A stretch of DNA of 64,000 nucleotides, taken from assembly GCF_042611095.1 (NCBI RefSeq), contig NZ_JBHFPV010000001.1, positions 1,178,001-1,242,000 on the forward strand, read 5' to 3'. This DNA comes from Meishania litoralis. Its GTDB lineage: Bacteria > Bacteroidota > Bacteroidia > Flavobacteriales > Flavobacteriaceae. Under the pieces are notes generated by a model, which worked only from the letters and a program-made list of their open reading frames with translations, ran no database searches and had not been told where the DNA came from. How positions within the stretch are numbered: position 1 is the stretch's first letter; every line of letters begins with the position of its first letter. A program made the position numbers and the translations under genes. Positions 1 to 8,531 of the stretch are shown piece by piece.

Positions 1-2
1 AA

Positions 3-209
3 TTGTTCGCTCTTGTTTCGCAAAAAATTGAGAAACAGGTCGCTCGCACGCGAACCGAAGAGTCAAGTCCGAAGAACACCACATTATACTTTTCCTTACT
101 CTTGGAGACTAAAGATCTGATTACGACTACTATGAATCTGCTAGAGCAGTATTACAGGGCGCATGACAGTTCAATATCACCTACCAAAATCGAAGAATCA
201 GAAGAATAG
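3..209 (+). CDS. C-terminal fragment, possible PhoU-like tail of a Na/Pi-type transporter
   Basis: An open frame enters from the left edge and ends at the TAG at 207-209, so only about the last 68 residues are present and the true start lies outside the window. The fragment is helical and charged and contains the stretch YFSLLLETKDLITTTMNLLE, which resembles the C-terminal PhoU-like region of Na/Pi cotransporter-type proteins in Flavobacteria. That resemblance is from memory only. It could equally be the end of another protein with a helical-bundle tail. The frame continues to the window edge without an internal stop, which supports a real coding sequence. Confidence 0.4.
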   Translation: MFALVSQKIEKQVARTRTEESSPKNTTLYFSLLLETKDLITTTMNLLEQYYRAHDSSISPTKIEESEE

Positions 210-265
210 AACGGTCGAACGATTCCCAAAAAATTAAGTACATTGTATTCATAAATAAAATAGAC

Positions 266-985
266 ATGACGCCGTATTCTCTTTTTTTCTGTTTATTAAT
301 GACGGTTTCGACGGGCATTGCACAAGAAATTACAGGAGAACAACTTTTGAACAAGGCCATAGAATATCATGATCCGAACGGTAATTGGGGCTCTTTTCAG
401 GGCACTTTACAGGTAACCATGACCACCCCCGATGAAAAACAAAGAATAAGTGATATTGAAATAGATCTGCCGGGGCAAATATTTCAATTGGAGTTCGATC
501 AAGAAGGCGATAGAATTTCTCAGCGCGTCGAAAAGGGTAAATGTTTATTGGCCTTGAACGGAAGCAGTTCAATCTCGAACGAGGCTGTCGAAAAGCATAG
601 ATTGACCTGTGAAAGGGCCAAGCTTATGAAAGACTATTACACTTATCTCTATGGCCTTCCGATGAAACTAAAAAACCCTGGCACCATGATTTCACCAAAA
701 GTCGAACGTAAAGAATTCAAGGGAAAAGAATATTTGGTATTAAAGGCAAGTTACGACGAAACCATAGGAAAAGACACCTGGTATTTTTACTTTGACCCAA
801 AAACATATGCCATGGAGGTCTATCAATTCTTTCATGACGAGGCCAAGAATGATGGTGAATATATTTTGCTGAGCGACGAAGAAAATGCCTCCGGAATCAA
901 AATGCCCAAAACAAGGGCCTGGTATTATAACAAAGACGACAAATACCTGGGTACCGATGTTTTGACCAAGACCTCTTCACTGTAA
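266..985 (+). CDS. DUF6503-like secreted protein
   Basis: Protein of 239 residues with a hydrophobic N-terminal signal peptide (about 1-19, cleavage near IAQ-EI). It looks exported to the periplasm or surface. The body is beta-rich, with repeated short strands ending in polar turns and a run of Trp/Tyr-rich strands (WYFYFDPKTYAMEVYQFF). This pattern matches the Bacteroidota DUF6503 family, whose fold is thought to resemble lipoprotein-carrier (LolA-like) half barrels. No catalytic motif is visible. The gene stands alone, 56 bp after the previous frame and 127 bp before the CAP protein. The molecular role is unknown. Confidence 0.7.
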   Translation: MTPYSLFFCLLMTVSTGIAQEITGEQLLNKAIEYHDPNGNWGSFQGTLQVTMTTPDEKQRISDIEIDLPGQIFQLEFDQEGDRISQRVEKGKCLLALNGSSSISNEAVEKHRLTCERAKLMKDYYTYLYGLPMKLKNPGTMISPKVERKEFKGKEYLVLKASYDETIGKDTWYFYFDPKTYAMEVYQFFHDEAKNDGEYILLSDEENASGIKMPKTRAWYYNKDDKYLGTDVLTKTSSL

Positions 986-1112
986 CCATGTAACCATTCA
1001 AAACCATCCTTTTCGATAAAAGGTAAGGCCGTTCATCGAAGAATTATATCAATTTACGCAATCGGCACGTTAGCTATAGGATAACACAACTCTTATCCCT
1101 TATATAGCCTAT

Positions 1113-2063
1113 ATGTGTTCTGTTCTTAAGAAGCCCCTATTACAAGTTTTGATGGTATTATTTTTCATGACCTCCTGTTCCAAGGATGGGGAAAACAATA
1201 CTGACAATTTTCAGGAAATACCAGCGGACGAGTCCGCAAAACTCGCCGCACTAAAACTCTACAACGACTACTACCTAGTTGCTACCACTACTAACGATGA
1301 TACTGAGTGGACAGGAGATGAGCCTTCTTGCGACCCCGGAAATATTCCTCAAGGCGTGAAGGATAAAATACTTATGCGGCTTATGTACTTCAGAAAGGCT
1401 TCTGGGTTACATAATGAAATTATCGAGAATTTGACGAAAAGTGAAAAAGCACAACAAGCCGCACTTATGATGTACGCGAATAATCAATTGGAGCATTTTC
1501 CACCTGAAAGTTGGAAATGTTACTCCGCCCATGGCAAGGACGGTGCGGGCAATTCGCTACTTGCCATGTCAAAGAATGCCGAGGCGATAGACACCTATAT
1601 ACGTGACCAAGGTTCGGCCAATGGCCCGGTCGGACACAGAAGATGGCTTCTATGGCCAAGACTTCAAGAAATTGGGCTCGGCAATACCGAAGCTTCCAAT
1701 GCCATTTGGGTGTTGGGCAACCCAGGTAGCCCTCCGACCGATGCCCCCGATTTTATCGCTTGGCCCCCAGAAGGCTATGTGCCGAACAGGTTGGTCTACC
1801 CACGATGGTCTTTTTCGATCCAAGACGCAGACTTTACCGAAACACAGATAAGCATGAAAGACTCCAAGGGCAATTCAGTTCAATTATCAGTCGAGGAGCT
1901 GGACAATGCCTATGGCGACAGAACCATAGTCTGGGTTCCTGAAGGGGTAAATACCAATTCCGCCAAAGACGAATTGTACCAGGTTACCCTCGAAAACGTA
2001 AAAGTCAATGATGAATCGCATGATTTCGAATATTCGGTCATCTTATTCGACATTGACGGTTGA
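1113..2063 (+). CDS. CAP (SCP/PR-1) domain lipoprotein
   Basis: Protein of 316 residues. The N-terminus has a short hydrophobic stretch followed by a lipobox (FFMTSC, Cys about residue 22), so it should be a lipoprotein. A central CAP/SCP domain spans about 75-220. It is recognised by the LHNEIIENL helix, the segment ANNQLEHFPPESWKC with an exposed His, and the hallmark GPVGHRRWLL, whose His belongs to the family's metal-binding cavity. CAP proteins are secreted and have varied roles (lipid binding, proteolysis, adhesion), so no precise function is assigned. The C-terminal ~90 residues form a beta-rich tail. Transcribed alone. Confidence 0.75.
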   Translation: MCSVLKKPLLQVLMVLFFMTSCSKDGENNTDNFQEIPADESAKLAALKLYNDYYLVATTTNDDTEWTGDEPSCDPGNIPQGVKDKILMRLMYFRKASGLHNEIIENLTKSEKAQQAALMMYANNQLEHFPPESWKCYSAHGKDGAGNSLLAMSKNAEAIDTYIRDQGSANGPVGHRRWLLWPRLQEIGLGNTEASNAIWVLGNPGSPPTDAPDFIAWPPEGYVPNRLVYPRWSFSIQDADFTETQISMKDSKGNSVQLSVEELDNAYGDRTIVWVPEGVNTNSAKDELYQVTLENVKVNDESHDFEYSVILFDIDG

Positions 2064-2159
2064 TCGACTTTTTGATTCCTTTTCAACTCTTGTATATTAA
2101 ATACAATCTACCGCCGCTTAGCTTTTAAAAATATTTTTTACGGTAGCCCTTTTTTCCTT

Positions 2160-2183
2160 CTTAACAAATTGTATCTTGTTAAG
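2160..2183. promoter_or_regulatory. Inverted repeat just upstream of the 2195 gene
   Basis: Perfect 8-bp dyad CTTAACAA (2160-2167) and TTGTTAAG (2176-2183) separated by 8 bp, ending 11 bp before the ATG at 2195. The position would suit an operator or a hairpin over the ribosome binding region. No T-tract follows, so it is not a typical terminator. The function is inferred from position only. Confidence 0.4.
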
Positions 2184-2194
2184 ATAAATCGAAA

Positions 2195-2608
2195 ATGGAA
2201 GCAACCCTACCGACACGGCAAAAGTTAATTCTTGAGCATAGGCTTGATATTGGTAGGTTTCTGTTCTACACGAATATGGTCATCGGTGAATTTGATGAAG
2301 GAATTCATGTTACCAAGCGCAATGCGGCCAAGGCAATTGAAATCGCCCTCCAATTATATGGCGGTCGCACATCGATAGTTTATATTTCACATAGGCTTAA
2401 TTCGTACTCCATGGATCCTGTTGGATATGGAGAAATAGTGAAGATGTTTCCGAATTTTATCGGCTTTGCCGTTGTCTCCAGAAATAGATACCGCAGAATG
2501 TTGGCAGCAATAGAAAAATTGTTCATTAAAAAACCGGTCGGGGTTTTTTATGACCTTGAGGCTGCTTTTACATGGGCCGAAGATTTGCTTCTAAAACCTC
2601 GAGAATAA
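2195..2608 (+). CDS. Conserved-looking hypothetical protein, possible STAS/SpoIIAA-like fold
   Basis: Soluble 137-residue protein without signal or membrane segment. The order of elements (an early beta strand, YTNMVIGEFDEGIHVT, an alternating helix/strand middle with VYISHRLNSYSMDP, a later FAVVSRNRYRRMLAAIEKLF helix, and a YDLEAAFTWAEDLL end) recalls small SpoIIAA/STAS-like proteins of Flavobacteria, but no phosphorylatable Ser motif can be pointed to. It converges on nadD with only 3 bp between the stop codons. Function unknown. Confidence 0.6.
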   Translation: MEATLPTRQKLILEHRLDIGRFLFYTNMVIGEFDEGIHVTKRNAAKAIEIALQLYGGRTSIVYISHRLNSYSMDPVGYGEIVKMFPNFIGFAVVSRNRYRRMLAAIEKLFIKKPVGVFYDLEAAFTWAEDLLLKPRE

Positions 2609-2611
2609 GGT

Positions 2612-3199
2612 CTACGTCCGGTAAAAATTCATCTCGTCCATATATTTCCATACTGCATCCGGCAGCATGGGGCGTATGTTTTTTCCGGCTTTATGCTGTT
2701 TTCTGATAAAGGTCGATGAAATTTCCATTACCGGGGCATCTATCCTGTGTATTCTTGCATGATTCTTGAACTGGTGTTCGACGGTACCTTCAGAAATTCT
2801 TGGATATACATAGATGTCGTGATGTTCCAATATAACGTTGTAGTTCTTCCACTTGTGAAATCCTTTAAGATTGTCCTCTCCCATTATCAGCGAGAATTCA
2901 TGCCCATTCTCATTACTATCGAGCAAGTATGCCAACGTATCGACCGTATAATTGGGTTGCGGAAGGTCGAATTCAACTTTGCTCGGTTTTAGCTTCGGAA
3001 AGTCTTGGGTAGCCTCGAAGACCATTTGATAGCGGTGGTGATCGTCTAGCAAGGTCTTCTTTGTCTTGAACGGACTCTGGGGGGTAACCACAAACCAAAC
3101 CTCGTCTAAATCGGAAAACTCGACCATATGATTGGCCAATACCATGTGCCCGACATGAATTGGGTTGAAAGTACCGAAGTAAAGCCCAATCTTCTTCAC
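2612..3199 (-). CDS. nadD: Nicotinate-nucleotide adenylyltransferase
   Basis: Protein of 195 residues. It transfers AMP from ATP to nicotinate mononucleotide, giving deamido-NAD in the cytoplasmic NAD biosynthesis pathway. The nucleotidyltransferase signature GTFNPIHVGH is at residues 9-18, and the C-terminal ISSTFIRKQ motif that closes the ATP site is present. The length is normal for bacterial NadD. The ATG overlaps the end of gmk by 4 bp (ATGA), so the gene is the last of a translationally coupled yicC-gmk-nadD operon. Confidence in the family is high. Confidence 0.93.
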   Translation of the reverse strand: MKKIGLYFGTFNPIHVGHMVLANHMVEFSDLDEVWFVVTPQSPFKTKKTLLDDHHRYQMVFEATQDFPKLKPSKVEFDLPQPNYTVDTLAYLLDSNENGHEFSLIMGEDNLKGFHKWKNYNVILEHHDIYVYPRISEGTVEHQFKNHARIHRIDAPVMEISSTFIRKQHKAGKNIRPMLPDAVWKYMDEMNFYRT

Positions 3200-3804
3200 T
3201 TTTCAGTGCCCTTTTTATCTTCTTTTGCGATTGGCTTTGCCAAGAAATCTTTGACCAGACCGTAAGCCTCGTTTAAAGCAATATCGAGGTCATAGTTCTT
3301 GATAATGGTATCAAATTGGGGTGCTGTGGCCATCTCTACGGAAGCCTTGGCGATACGCATGTTTATCTTGTCATCACTCTCGGTACTTCTTTTCTTTAGA
3401 CGTATTTTGAGCTCATCAACGCTCGGCGGTTTTACAAATACCGCCAAAGTCTGTTCTGGGTATTTCTTTTTTATCCGCAGGCCACCGACGACATCGATAT
3501 CAAAAATAACGTTCTTGCCCTCGCCCCAGATTCTTTCTACCTCACTCTTTAGCGTTCCGTAGAAATTATCGCGGTACACTTCTTCCCATTCCAGAAAATC
3601 ATCGTTCTTGATATGTTTCTTGAACTCGCCTACCGTCATGAAGTAATAATGTTCGCCGTTCTTTTCCTTACCACGGCGGGGCCTTGAAGTCGCCGATACC
3701 GAAAAAGCCAAATTCAGGTCATTTTGTTTTAAGAGATGACGAACAATGGTAGTTTTGCCGCTGCCCGAAGGGGCCGAAAATATGATAAGTTTACCGCCTT
3801 CCAT
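3196..3804 (-). CDS. gmk: Guanylate kinase
   Basis: Protein of 202 residues that phosphorylates GMP (and dGMP) to GDP with ATP. The P-loop APSGSGKTT is at residues 11-19, followed by the GMP-binding SATSRPRRGKEKNGEHYYF segment and the lid EWEEVYRDNFYGT, all in the order expected of Gmk. The length matches the family. It overlaps yicC upstream by 1 bp (TAATG) and nadD downstream by 4 bp. This yicC-gmk-nadD order is common in Bacteroidota and supports one transcript. Confidence 0.95.
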   Translation of the reverse strand: MEGGKLIIFSAPSGSGKTTIVRHLLKQNDLNLAFSVSATSRPRRGKEKNGEHYYFMTVGEFKKHIKNDDFLEWEEVYRDNFYGTLKSEVERIWGEGKNVIFDIDVVGGLRIKKKYPEQTLAVFVKPPSVDELKIRLKKRSTESDDKINMRIAKASVEMATAPQFDTIIKNYDLDIALNEAYGLVKDFLAKPIAKEDKKGTEK

Positions 3805-4661
3805 TATAATACGTTCAACATTTGTTCCTTGATTTTCTCCAGCTCATCCTTCATCTGAACTACGAGCTGTTGCATAGGGGCATAGTTTGCTTTTGAACCT
3901 ATCGTATTGATTTCACGACCAATTTCTTGAGTGATGAAACCAAGTTTTTTTCCGTTTGAATCGTTCGATTTCAAGGTCTTTGAAAAATAATCGAGATGAT
4001 TTGCCAATCTTACTTTTTCTTCGGTAATATCGTACTTTTCGAGATAATAAATCAGTTCTTGCTCAAAACGATTCGCATCGACTTCAGCTTGAATTTCTTG
4101 CACGGCCTTTTGCAAACGTTCGCGAATGGTCGTGGTACGCTCAGGGTCCATTTGAAGAACTTGCCCCAATAATGCCTCGAGATTCTCAATTCGCTTTGCG
4201 AAATCTTGTTCAAGAACGTGGCCCTCTTGCGAGCGGAATTTATTGATTTCAAGCAACGCCTCTTTAAGTGCCCCACGAATCGTTTCATACTCTTCTTCGT
4301 CCAAATCTTCACGTTCGGTCTTAAGTGCGTCCGGCAATCGCAAGGCCATATCGAGTAAACGAATATCATCGCCATTCGCAATTGTTTTCAATTGCTTCAT
4401 GTATTGGCGAACAACACCTTCGTTCACTTGGGCAGAGGTCTCATCACCCGTCAGTTCGACATAAAGGTTGAAATCGATTTTACCTCTTACCAGTGACTTT
4501 GCGATTTCCTTTCTTAGCTCAAGTTCTTTTTCGCGATAGCAAGAGGGCATTCGGGCGTTAAGGTCAAGACTTTTACTGTTCAACGATTTCAATTCTACCG
4601 TAATCTTCTTTGCGGGAAGTTGAACGACATTTTTCCCGAAGCCTGTCATTGATTGAATCAT
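3804..4661 (-). CDS. yicC: YicC-family endoribonuclease
   Basis: Protein of 285 residues beginning MIQSMTGFGK, the invariant start of the YicC family, with the typical ELKSLNSKSLDLNARMP segment shortly after. The C-terminal DUF1732 part contains EKVRLANHLDYF, SNGKKLGFITQEIGREINTIGSKAN and a basic/acidic end, the metal-dependent RNase region. E. coli YicC is a ring-shaped endoribonuclease acting on RNA such as RyhB; the substrate here is unknown. First gene of the yicC-gmk-nadD operon. A near-consensus -7 element (TACCTTTA on the minus strand) lies just upstream. Confidence 0.9.
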   Translation of the reverse strand: MIQSMTGFGKNVVQLPAKKITVELKSLNSKSLDLNARMPSCYREKELELRKEIAKSLVRGKIDFNLYVELTGDETSAQVNEGVVRQYMKQLKTIANGDDIRLLDMALRLPDALKTEREDLDEEEYETIRGALKEALLEINKFRSQEGHVLEQDFAKRIENLEALLGQVLQMDPERTTTIRERLQKAVQEIQAEVDANRFEQELIYYLEKYDITEEKVRLANHLDYFSKTLKSNDSNGKKLGFITQEIGREINTIGSKANYAPMQQLVVQMKDELEKIKEQMLNVL

Positions 4662-4696
4662 ATTAAGATCTTGTTTCGACGTAAAGGTAAATAAAA

Positions 4697-5059
4697 TTAG
4701 GGCGCGTTCTTTGGGTTACCGTATTTGTCGAATCGTTTGTTCAATTGGGTCTCGCACCAATATAATCCAATTCCTATACCGATAAGTGCCGTTGGCACAA
4801 CGATAAAGAGAATATAATTTGACGGTAGAAACAGTCCCACCAGGATTCCTACTGCCAAAACAATTAAAGAATGTCGTCAAATCATCTTGGCACCCAATCG
4901 ATTTGCATACTCCCAAACCTCTTGATTTGCCATTGATCTCTTGGTGCGATACCCATAGAGCCAATTGATGTTTTTAGGCGGATGTTCTTTGTAATACCAG
5001 GCCAAGGGCAAGAGTAACAGGCCAGGCACAACGGCTATCATAAAGACATCCCAATTCAC
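4697..5059 (-). pseudogene. SdpI-family membrane protein with in-frame TGA stop
   Basis: Read from the ATG at 5059 the frame gives 60 residues (start MNWDVFMIAVVPG), including PPKNINWLYGYRTKRSMANQ, the family's Gly-Tyr-Arg-Thr loop, then meets TGA at 4879-4877. The same frame continues for 59 more codons (RHSLIVLAVGILVGLF onward) with two further membrane segments and ends at TAA 4699-4697. Rejoined, it has normal SdpI-family length (about 120 residues, three to four helices). One base change at the TGA (for example from TGG) explains the break. SdpI of Bacillus gives immunity to a killing factor; most homologues have no known role. It follows the DUF1080 gene by 1 bp and could be a pseudogene or a sequencing error. 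Confidence 0.75.
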
Positions 5060-5060
5060 G

Positions 5061-5885
5061 CTAAAGTTCCCGAACCCAAATATTACGATAGCTTACACGA
5101 CTATTATCACCATGATCTTGAAGCATCAAAGGCCCTTTGCCATGGGGGTCGTTCTTAGGCCAACCGATATAGGGCGTGGTTCCCTTTATCTCTGTATGGT
5201 CTTGAATCAATATACCATTGTGAAGAACGGTTACCGTGGCCGACTTTATTTTACCACCATCGGCATTGAATTCGGGCATATGGTAAATAATGTCATACGT
5301 GTTCCATTCACCGCTTGGTACCGATGCCATCGCCAAAGGAGGCCCCTGTTTGTATATAGAACCGACCTGTCCGTTCACATAAGTATCGTTATCATTATTG
5401 TCCAAAACTTGGATCTCATAGATCCCGTTCAGAAAAATGCCACTGTTGCCACGGTTCTGACCTTCCCTACGCACTTCTGCGGGTGATTTCCATTCGATAT
5501 GCAATTGAATATCGCCAAAATTCTGTTTGGTCTGTATGTTTCCGGTCTTATCCTTAACCGTCATACTTCCATTCTTGTTAAGATGCCATGGGGCGGCCGT
5601 GCTGTCATTAGAGCTTATCCATGCATCAAGATCACTTCCATCAAAGAGCACGATCGCATCGCTCGGTGCGGCACCTTTTGCATTTGGGGTCACAACAGGT
5701 ACTTTTGGTTCATAATACTCCGTTTCTTCGGGAGTGGTAGGTTCGGTACCTGAATATTCTTCGTAGGTTATGACCGGCACTTGCTCTATTTTTTCGACAG
5801 TATCTTCAGTCATTTCAGGTTTTGGTGCTTCCTTACATGAAAAAACCAAGGCAGATAGGGTCATCAGACAAAGTAATCGCTTCAT
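5061..5885 (-). CDS. DUF1080 (3-keto-disaccharide hydrolase family) lipoprotein
   Basis: Protein of 274 residues with a lipobox (LSALVFSC, Cys at 17), so it is anchored after export. A 60-residue acidic/proline-rich linker precedes a DUF1080 concanavalin-like domain (about 78-274). Recognisable elements are VLFDGSDLDAW, NRGNSGIFLNGIYEIQVLD, SGEWNTYDI and LMLQDHGDNSRVSYRNIWVREL. Characterised DUF1080 enzymes cleave 3-keto-glycosides after C3 oxidation of the sugar. A second DUF1080 lipoprotein and a TIM-barrel protein lie immediately upstream on the same strand, and a GMC oxidoreductase that could supply the 3-keto sugar is about 7 kb away. The substrate is not evident. Confidence 0.85.
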   Translation of the reverse strand: MKRLLCLMTLSALVFSCKEAPKPEMTEDTVEKIEQVPVITYEEYSGTEPTTPEETEYYEPKVPVVTPNAKGAAPSDAIVLFDGSDLDAWISSNDSTAAPWHLNKNGSMTVKDKTGNIQTKQNFGDIQLHIEWKSPAEVRREGQNRGNSGIFLNGIYEIQVLDNNDNDTYVNGQVGSIYKQGPPLAMASVPSGEWNTYDIIYHMPEFNADGGKIKSATVTVLHNGILIQDHTEIKGTTPYIGWPKNDPHGKGPLMLQDHGDNSRVSYRNIWVREL

Positions 5886-5917
5886 ACGTATTAGGTTTTG
5901 GTTATTTTGGTTTGCGT

Positions 5918-6694
5918 TTATTTCAATTCTTTGATCTTAATGTTACGGAATGCCACAACATCACCATGATCCTGCAACGCGATCTTACCGGTCTTGAACT
6001 TTCCAAAACCATCCCAACCATCAAATTTGGACCCTTTCAAAAGCTGATCTAGTTCGGGTCCACCCACAGGAAAAGTCGCCACCTCGACACCGTTAAGAAC
6101 CGAACTGCCTTTATTGGCGGCATAGTCGACCGTGATTTCCGCTAAATTCCATTCACCGACAGGTTTAGTGGCATCTTCTGAAGGCTCGACCAAATCATAA
6201 AGGGCACCTGCTTGATGCGTTGTGCCATTTTTGGCATCGGGATGCTTCTCGTTATCAAGCACCTGGATCTCCAATCCGGTATGATAGGGTTCCTTGTATT
6301 TGTCTTCTTCGCTTACACCCCACATAATACCGCTGTTACCAGTATCCGATATTTTCCATTCCAAGGAAAGCACAAAGCTCGAATAGTCATTCTTGGTGAC
6401 AATATTAAAGGATTTTCTTTCACCATCAGGACTCATTCGGGCCTCGTCACTTGGTGGATAAAACACAATGGCCCCGTCTTCTTCTTTCCAAAACTCGGGC
6501 GCAGGTCCGCCCTTAAAGGCTTGCCAATCATCTAATGAAAGTTCGGTCCATTCATTATCTTCCGACATTTTCATGTCCGTCTCGGCCGCAGTCTCGGCAT
6601 CTATATCTGCGGATGTTTCTTTGGCATTCTCTTTGCAAGCCTGCAATGCCAAAACCATTAGGGCAACAAGTAATACTTTTTTCATTGATTTCAT
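5918..6694 (-). CDS. DUF1080 (3-keto-disaccharide hydrolase family) lipoprotein
   Basis: The chosen ATG at 6694 lies 1 bp after the stop of the upstream TIM-barrel gene; an in-frame TTG at 6706 would only add MEL-K. The 258-residue product has a lipobox ending LALQAC and an acidic linker rich in Glu/Asp/Thr. Its DUF1080 domain (about 50-258) has WQAFKGG, SDTGNSGIMWGVSEED, GLEIQVLDNEKHPDA, GEWNLAEITVDY and GKIALQDHGDVVAFRNIKIKEL. It is a diverged paralogue of the next gene downstream and probably acts on the same class of 3-keto glycosides outside the cytoplasmic membrane. Tight spacing shows an operon. Confidence 0.85.
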   Translation of the reverse strand: MKSMKKVLLVALMVLALQACKENAKETSADIDAETAAETDMKMSEDNEWTELSLDDWQAFKGGPAPEFWKEEDGAIVFYPPSDEARMSPDGERKSFNIVTKNDYSSFVLSLEWKISDTGNSGIMWGVSEEDKYKEPYHTGLEIQVLDNEKHPDAKNGTTHQAGALYDLVEPSEDATKPVGEWNLAEITVDYAANKGSSVLNGVEVATFPVGGPELDQLLKGSKFDGWDGFGKFKTGKIALQDHGDVVAFRNIKIKELK

Positions 6695-6695
6695 T

Positions 6696-7748
6696 TTAAG
6701 TTCCAAGAATCTTTTTTAATACATCTTTATCTATTTCGGCACCGGCAAAATCATCAAAAGTCTTTTCGGTCGCCTCGATGATATGATCTCGAATGAAGAT
6801 GGCACCCTCACGTGCACCTTGTTCAGGGCTCTTGATACAGCATTCCCATTCCATCACGGCCCAAACATCACAACCATATTGTGTCAATTTTGAGAAGATG
6901 GTCTTAAAATCGATCTGTCCATCACCAAGTGAACGGTATCTTCCCGCTCTATCGCCCCAATCGTTATATCCGCCAAAGGCACCTTTCTTTCCGGTAGGGT
7001 TAAATTCCGAATCTTTTACATGGAATGATCTGATGAACTCGTGATAGTGGTCGATGTATTCGATATAATCCAATTGCTGTAACACAAAATGGCTAGGATC
7101 ATAAAGAATATTCACTCTTTTATGGTTTCCTGTGGCTTCCAAAAATCGTTCAAAAGTATCTCCGTCGTGCAAATCTTCTCCCGGGTGTATCTCATAACAG
7201 ACATCAACCCCCTCTTCATCGAAATGGTTCAAAATAGGCATCCATCTTTTGGCGAGTTCCTCAAAGCCCATTTCGACCAGGCCAGAGGGCCGCTGCGGCC
7301 ATGGGTGCCAGGTGTGCCATAGCAAAGCCCCTGAGAATGTAGCATGGGCTTTTATACCGAGCCTACGGCTTGCAGTGGCCGCTTTCTTTACCACATCGAC
7401 CGCCCATTCGGTACGTGCCTTGGGATTGTTCTTCACTTTGTCGGGAGCAAAATTATCGAACATCAAGTCGTATGCCGGGTGTACGGCCACCAACTGGCCC
7501 TGCAGGTGTGTAGACAATTCGGTAATCTCCAATCCGTATGAATTGACCTTTCCCTTTAATTCATCGCAGTAGGTCTGGCTTTCAGCCGCTTTGTCCAAAT
7601 CGATGAGAAAACTTTCCCAAGTGGGGATCTGTATTCCCTTATACCCCAAATCGGATGCCCATTTACACATACCGTCCAAGGTGTTGAACGGTGCCTTGCT
7701 ATCTACGAACTGTGCCAAAAAAACCGCTGGCCCTTTTATAGTCTTCAT
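6696..7748 (-). CDS. Sugar phosphate isomerase/epimerase-like TIM barrel
   Basis: Protein of 350 residues without a signal peptide, so probably cytoplasmic. The xylose-isomerase-like TIM barrel shows likely metal ligands at strand ends: CYEIHPGED (Glu), LYDPSHFVLQ (Asp/His), SFHVKDSE (His/Asp) and VMEWECC (Glu). Close relatives occur beside Gfo/Idh/MocA dehydrogenases and DUF1080 proteins in sugar-oxidation clusters, where such barrels epimerise or isomerise keto sugars; the exact reaction cannot be read from sequence. First gene of a minus-strand operon followed 1 bp later by the DUF1080 gene. Its promoter must lie in the 7749-8059 divergent region. Confidence 0.85.
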   Translation of the reverse strand: MKTIKGPAVFLAQFVDSKAPFNTLDGMCKWASDLGYKGIQIPTWESFLIDLDKAAESQTYCDELKGKVNSYGLEITELSTHLQGQLVAVHPAYDLMFDNFAPDKVKNNPKARTEWAVDVVKKAATASRRLGIKAHATFSGALLWHTWHPWPQRPSGLVEMGFEELAKRWMPILNHFDEEGVDVCYEIHPGEDLHDGDTFERFLEATGNHKRVNILYDPSHFVLQQLDYIEYIDHYHEFIRSFHVKDSEFNPTGKKGAFGGYNDWGDRAGRYRSLGDGQIDFKTIFSKLTQYGCDVWAVMEWECCIKSPEQGAREGAIFIRDHIIEATEKTFDDFAGAEIDKDVLKKILGT

Positions 7749-8059
7749 TATAATACTTTATGCGTGTTATTGAAAATTGGTTCTGATATCCTTAAATAAT
7801 TATATCCTATATTTAGAAATCAAATCGTAATGACTTGCTTTCTTTTGAGTCAAGTCATAAATATAGCAAAAGCCTAATGATTAAAACAAGAAATATAATA
7901 CGATTTGAACCAAGGCAACACGTAAGACCTGGTCAAAACATTTTAGGAAATAGCGCCAAACTACCAACACACGGATAGAACGGTTGGCTGCCGAAAAATG
8001 GAATATTTACGTGACGACCAATAAACAATATAAACCAAACCAAATACGTTTTAGGAGAC
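7749..8059. promoter_or_regulatory. Divergent intergenic region with two inverted repeats
   Basis: Region of 311 bp between the minus-strand TIM-barrel operon and the plus-strand ASCH gene, with no convincing gene. It holds an inverted pair CAAATCGTA (7821-7829) and TACGATTTG (7899-7907). Each faces outward and resembles a Bacteroidota -7 element (TAnnTTTG) with one extra base. A second dyad, TGACTTG (7831-7837) and CAAGTCA (7851-7857), lies between them. The layout suits divergent promoters sharing an operator; this is inferred from position and symmetry. Confidence 0.4.
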
Positions 8060-8524
8060 ATGGACAATGCTTCAGCTAGAAATATGTGGGGAGATTATTT
8101 GGACAAGCATCTTGAGGATGCTTTTCACGAAGCCCCCAATACCATTCATTTTTGCGATAATGAAGAAGATGCCAATACCTGTGCTTCTTTGGTCAAAAAG
8201 GGCATCAAAAAGGCGACTTCGGATTCGTTGTTGGGCTTACAGCATAGAAAAGAACGACTGCCTAAAATCGGTGATTTCACCGTAATAACAAATTGGGAGG
8301 GAGAGGCACAATGTATCGTCAAAACAACAAAGGTAAGGCTCAAGCCCTTTTTCAGTATCGATGAAGAATATGCCAAACTTGAAGGAGAAGGAGACCAATC
8401 ATTGGACTATTGGAAAAAGGTGCATTGGGATTATTTTACCCGCGAACTGGAACCGTTCGGACGGGTACCCAGGGAAAGTATGATCATTGTCTGTCAAGAA
8501 TTCGAGAAGGTGTTCGAAAGGTAA
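8060..8524 (+). CDS. ASCH-domain protein
   Basis: Protein of 154 residues with the ASCH beta-barrel pattern. An early helical part is followed by KKATSDSLLGL, then GDFTVITNWEGEAQCIVKTTKVRLKPF, where a strand-turn-strand precedes the conserved substrate pocket, then the EGEGDQSLDYWKKVHWDYF segment and an FGRVPRESMIIVCQEFEKVF end. ASCH/PUA-like proteins bind RNA or modified nucleosides, and some bacterial members are amidohydrolases on N4-acetylcytidine; which applies here is unknown. Monocistronic, with its own terminator directly after the stop. Confidence 0.85.
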   Translation: MDNASARNMWGDYLDKHLEDAFHEAPNTIHFCDNEEDANTCASLVKKGIKKATSDSLLGLQHRKERLPKIGDFTVITNWEGEAQCIVKTTKVRLKPFFSIDEEYAKLEGEGDQSLDYWKKVHWDYFTRELEPFGRVPRESMIIVCQEFEKVFER

Positions 8525-8531
8525 AACAAAG

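Noticed and set aside
2091..2107. TTGTAT/ATACAA short inverted repeat after the CAP gene
   Set aside because: A 6-bp A/T-rich stem without a T run; likely chance in AT-rich sequence.
4877..4879. TGA in the SdpI-like gene as a selenocysteine codon
   Set aside because: No SECIS-like hairpin is evident after it, SdpI proteins are not selenoproteins, and the simple Trp-to-stop change explains it.
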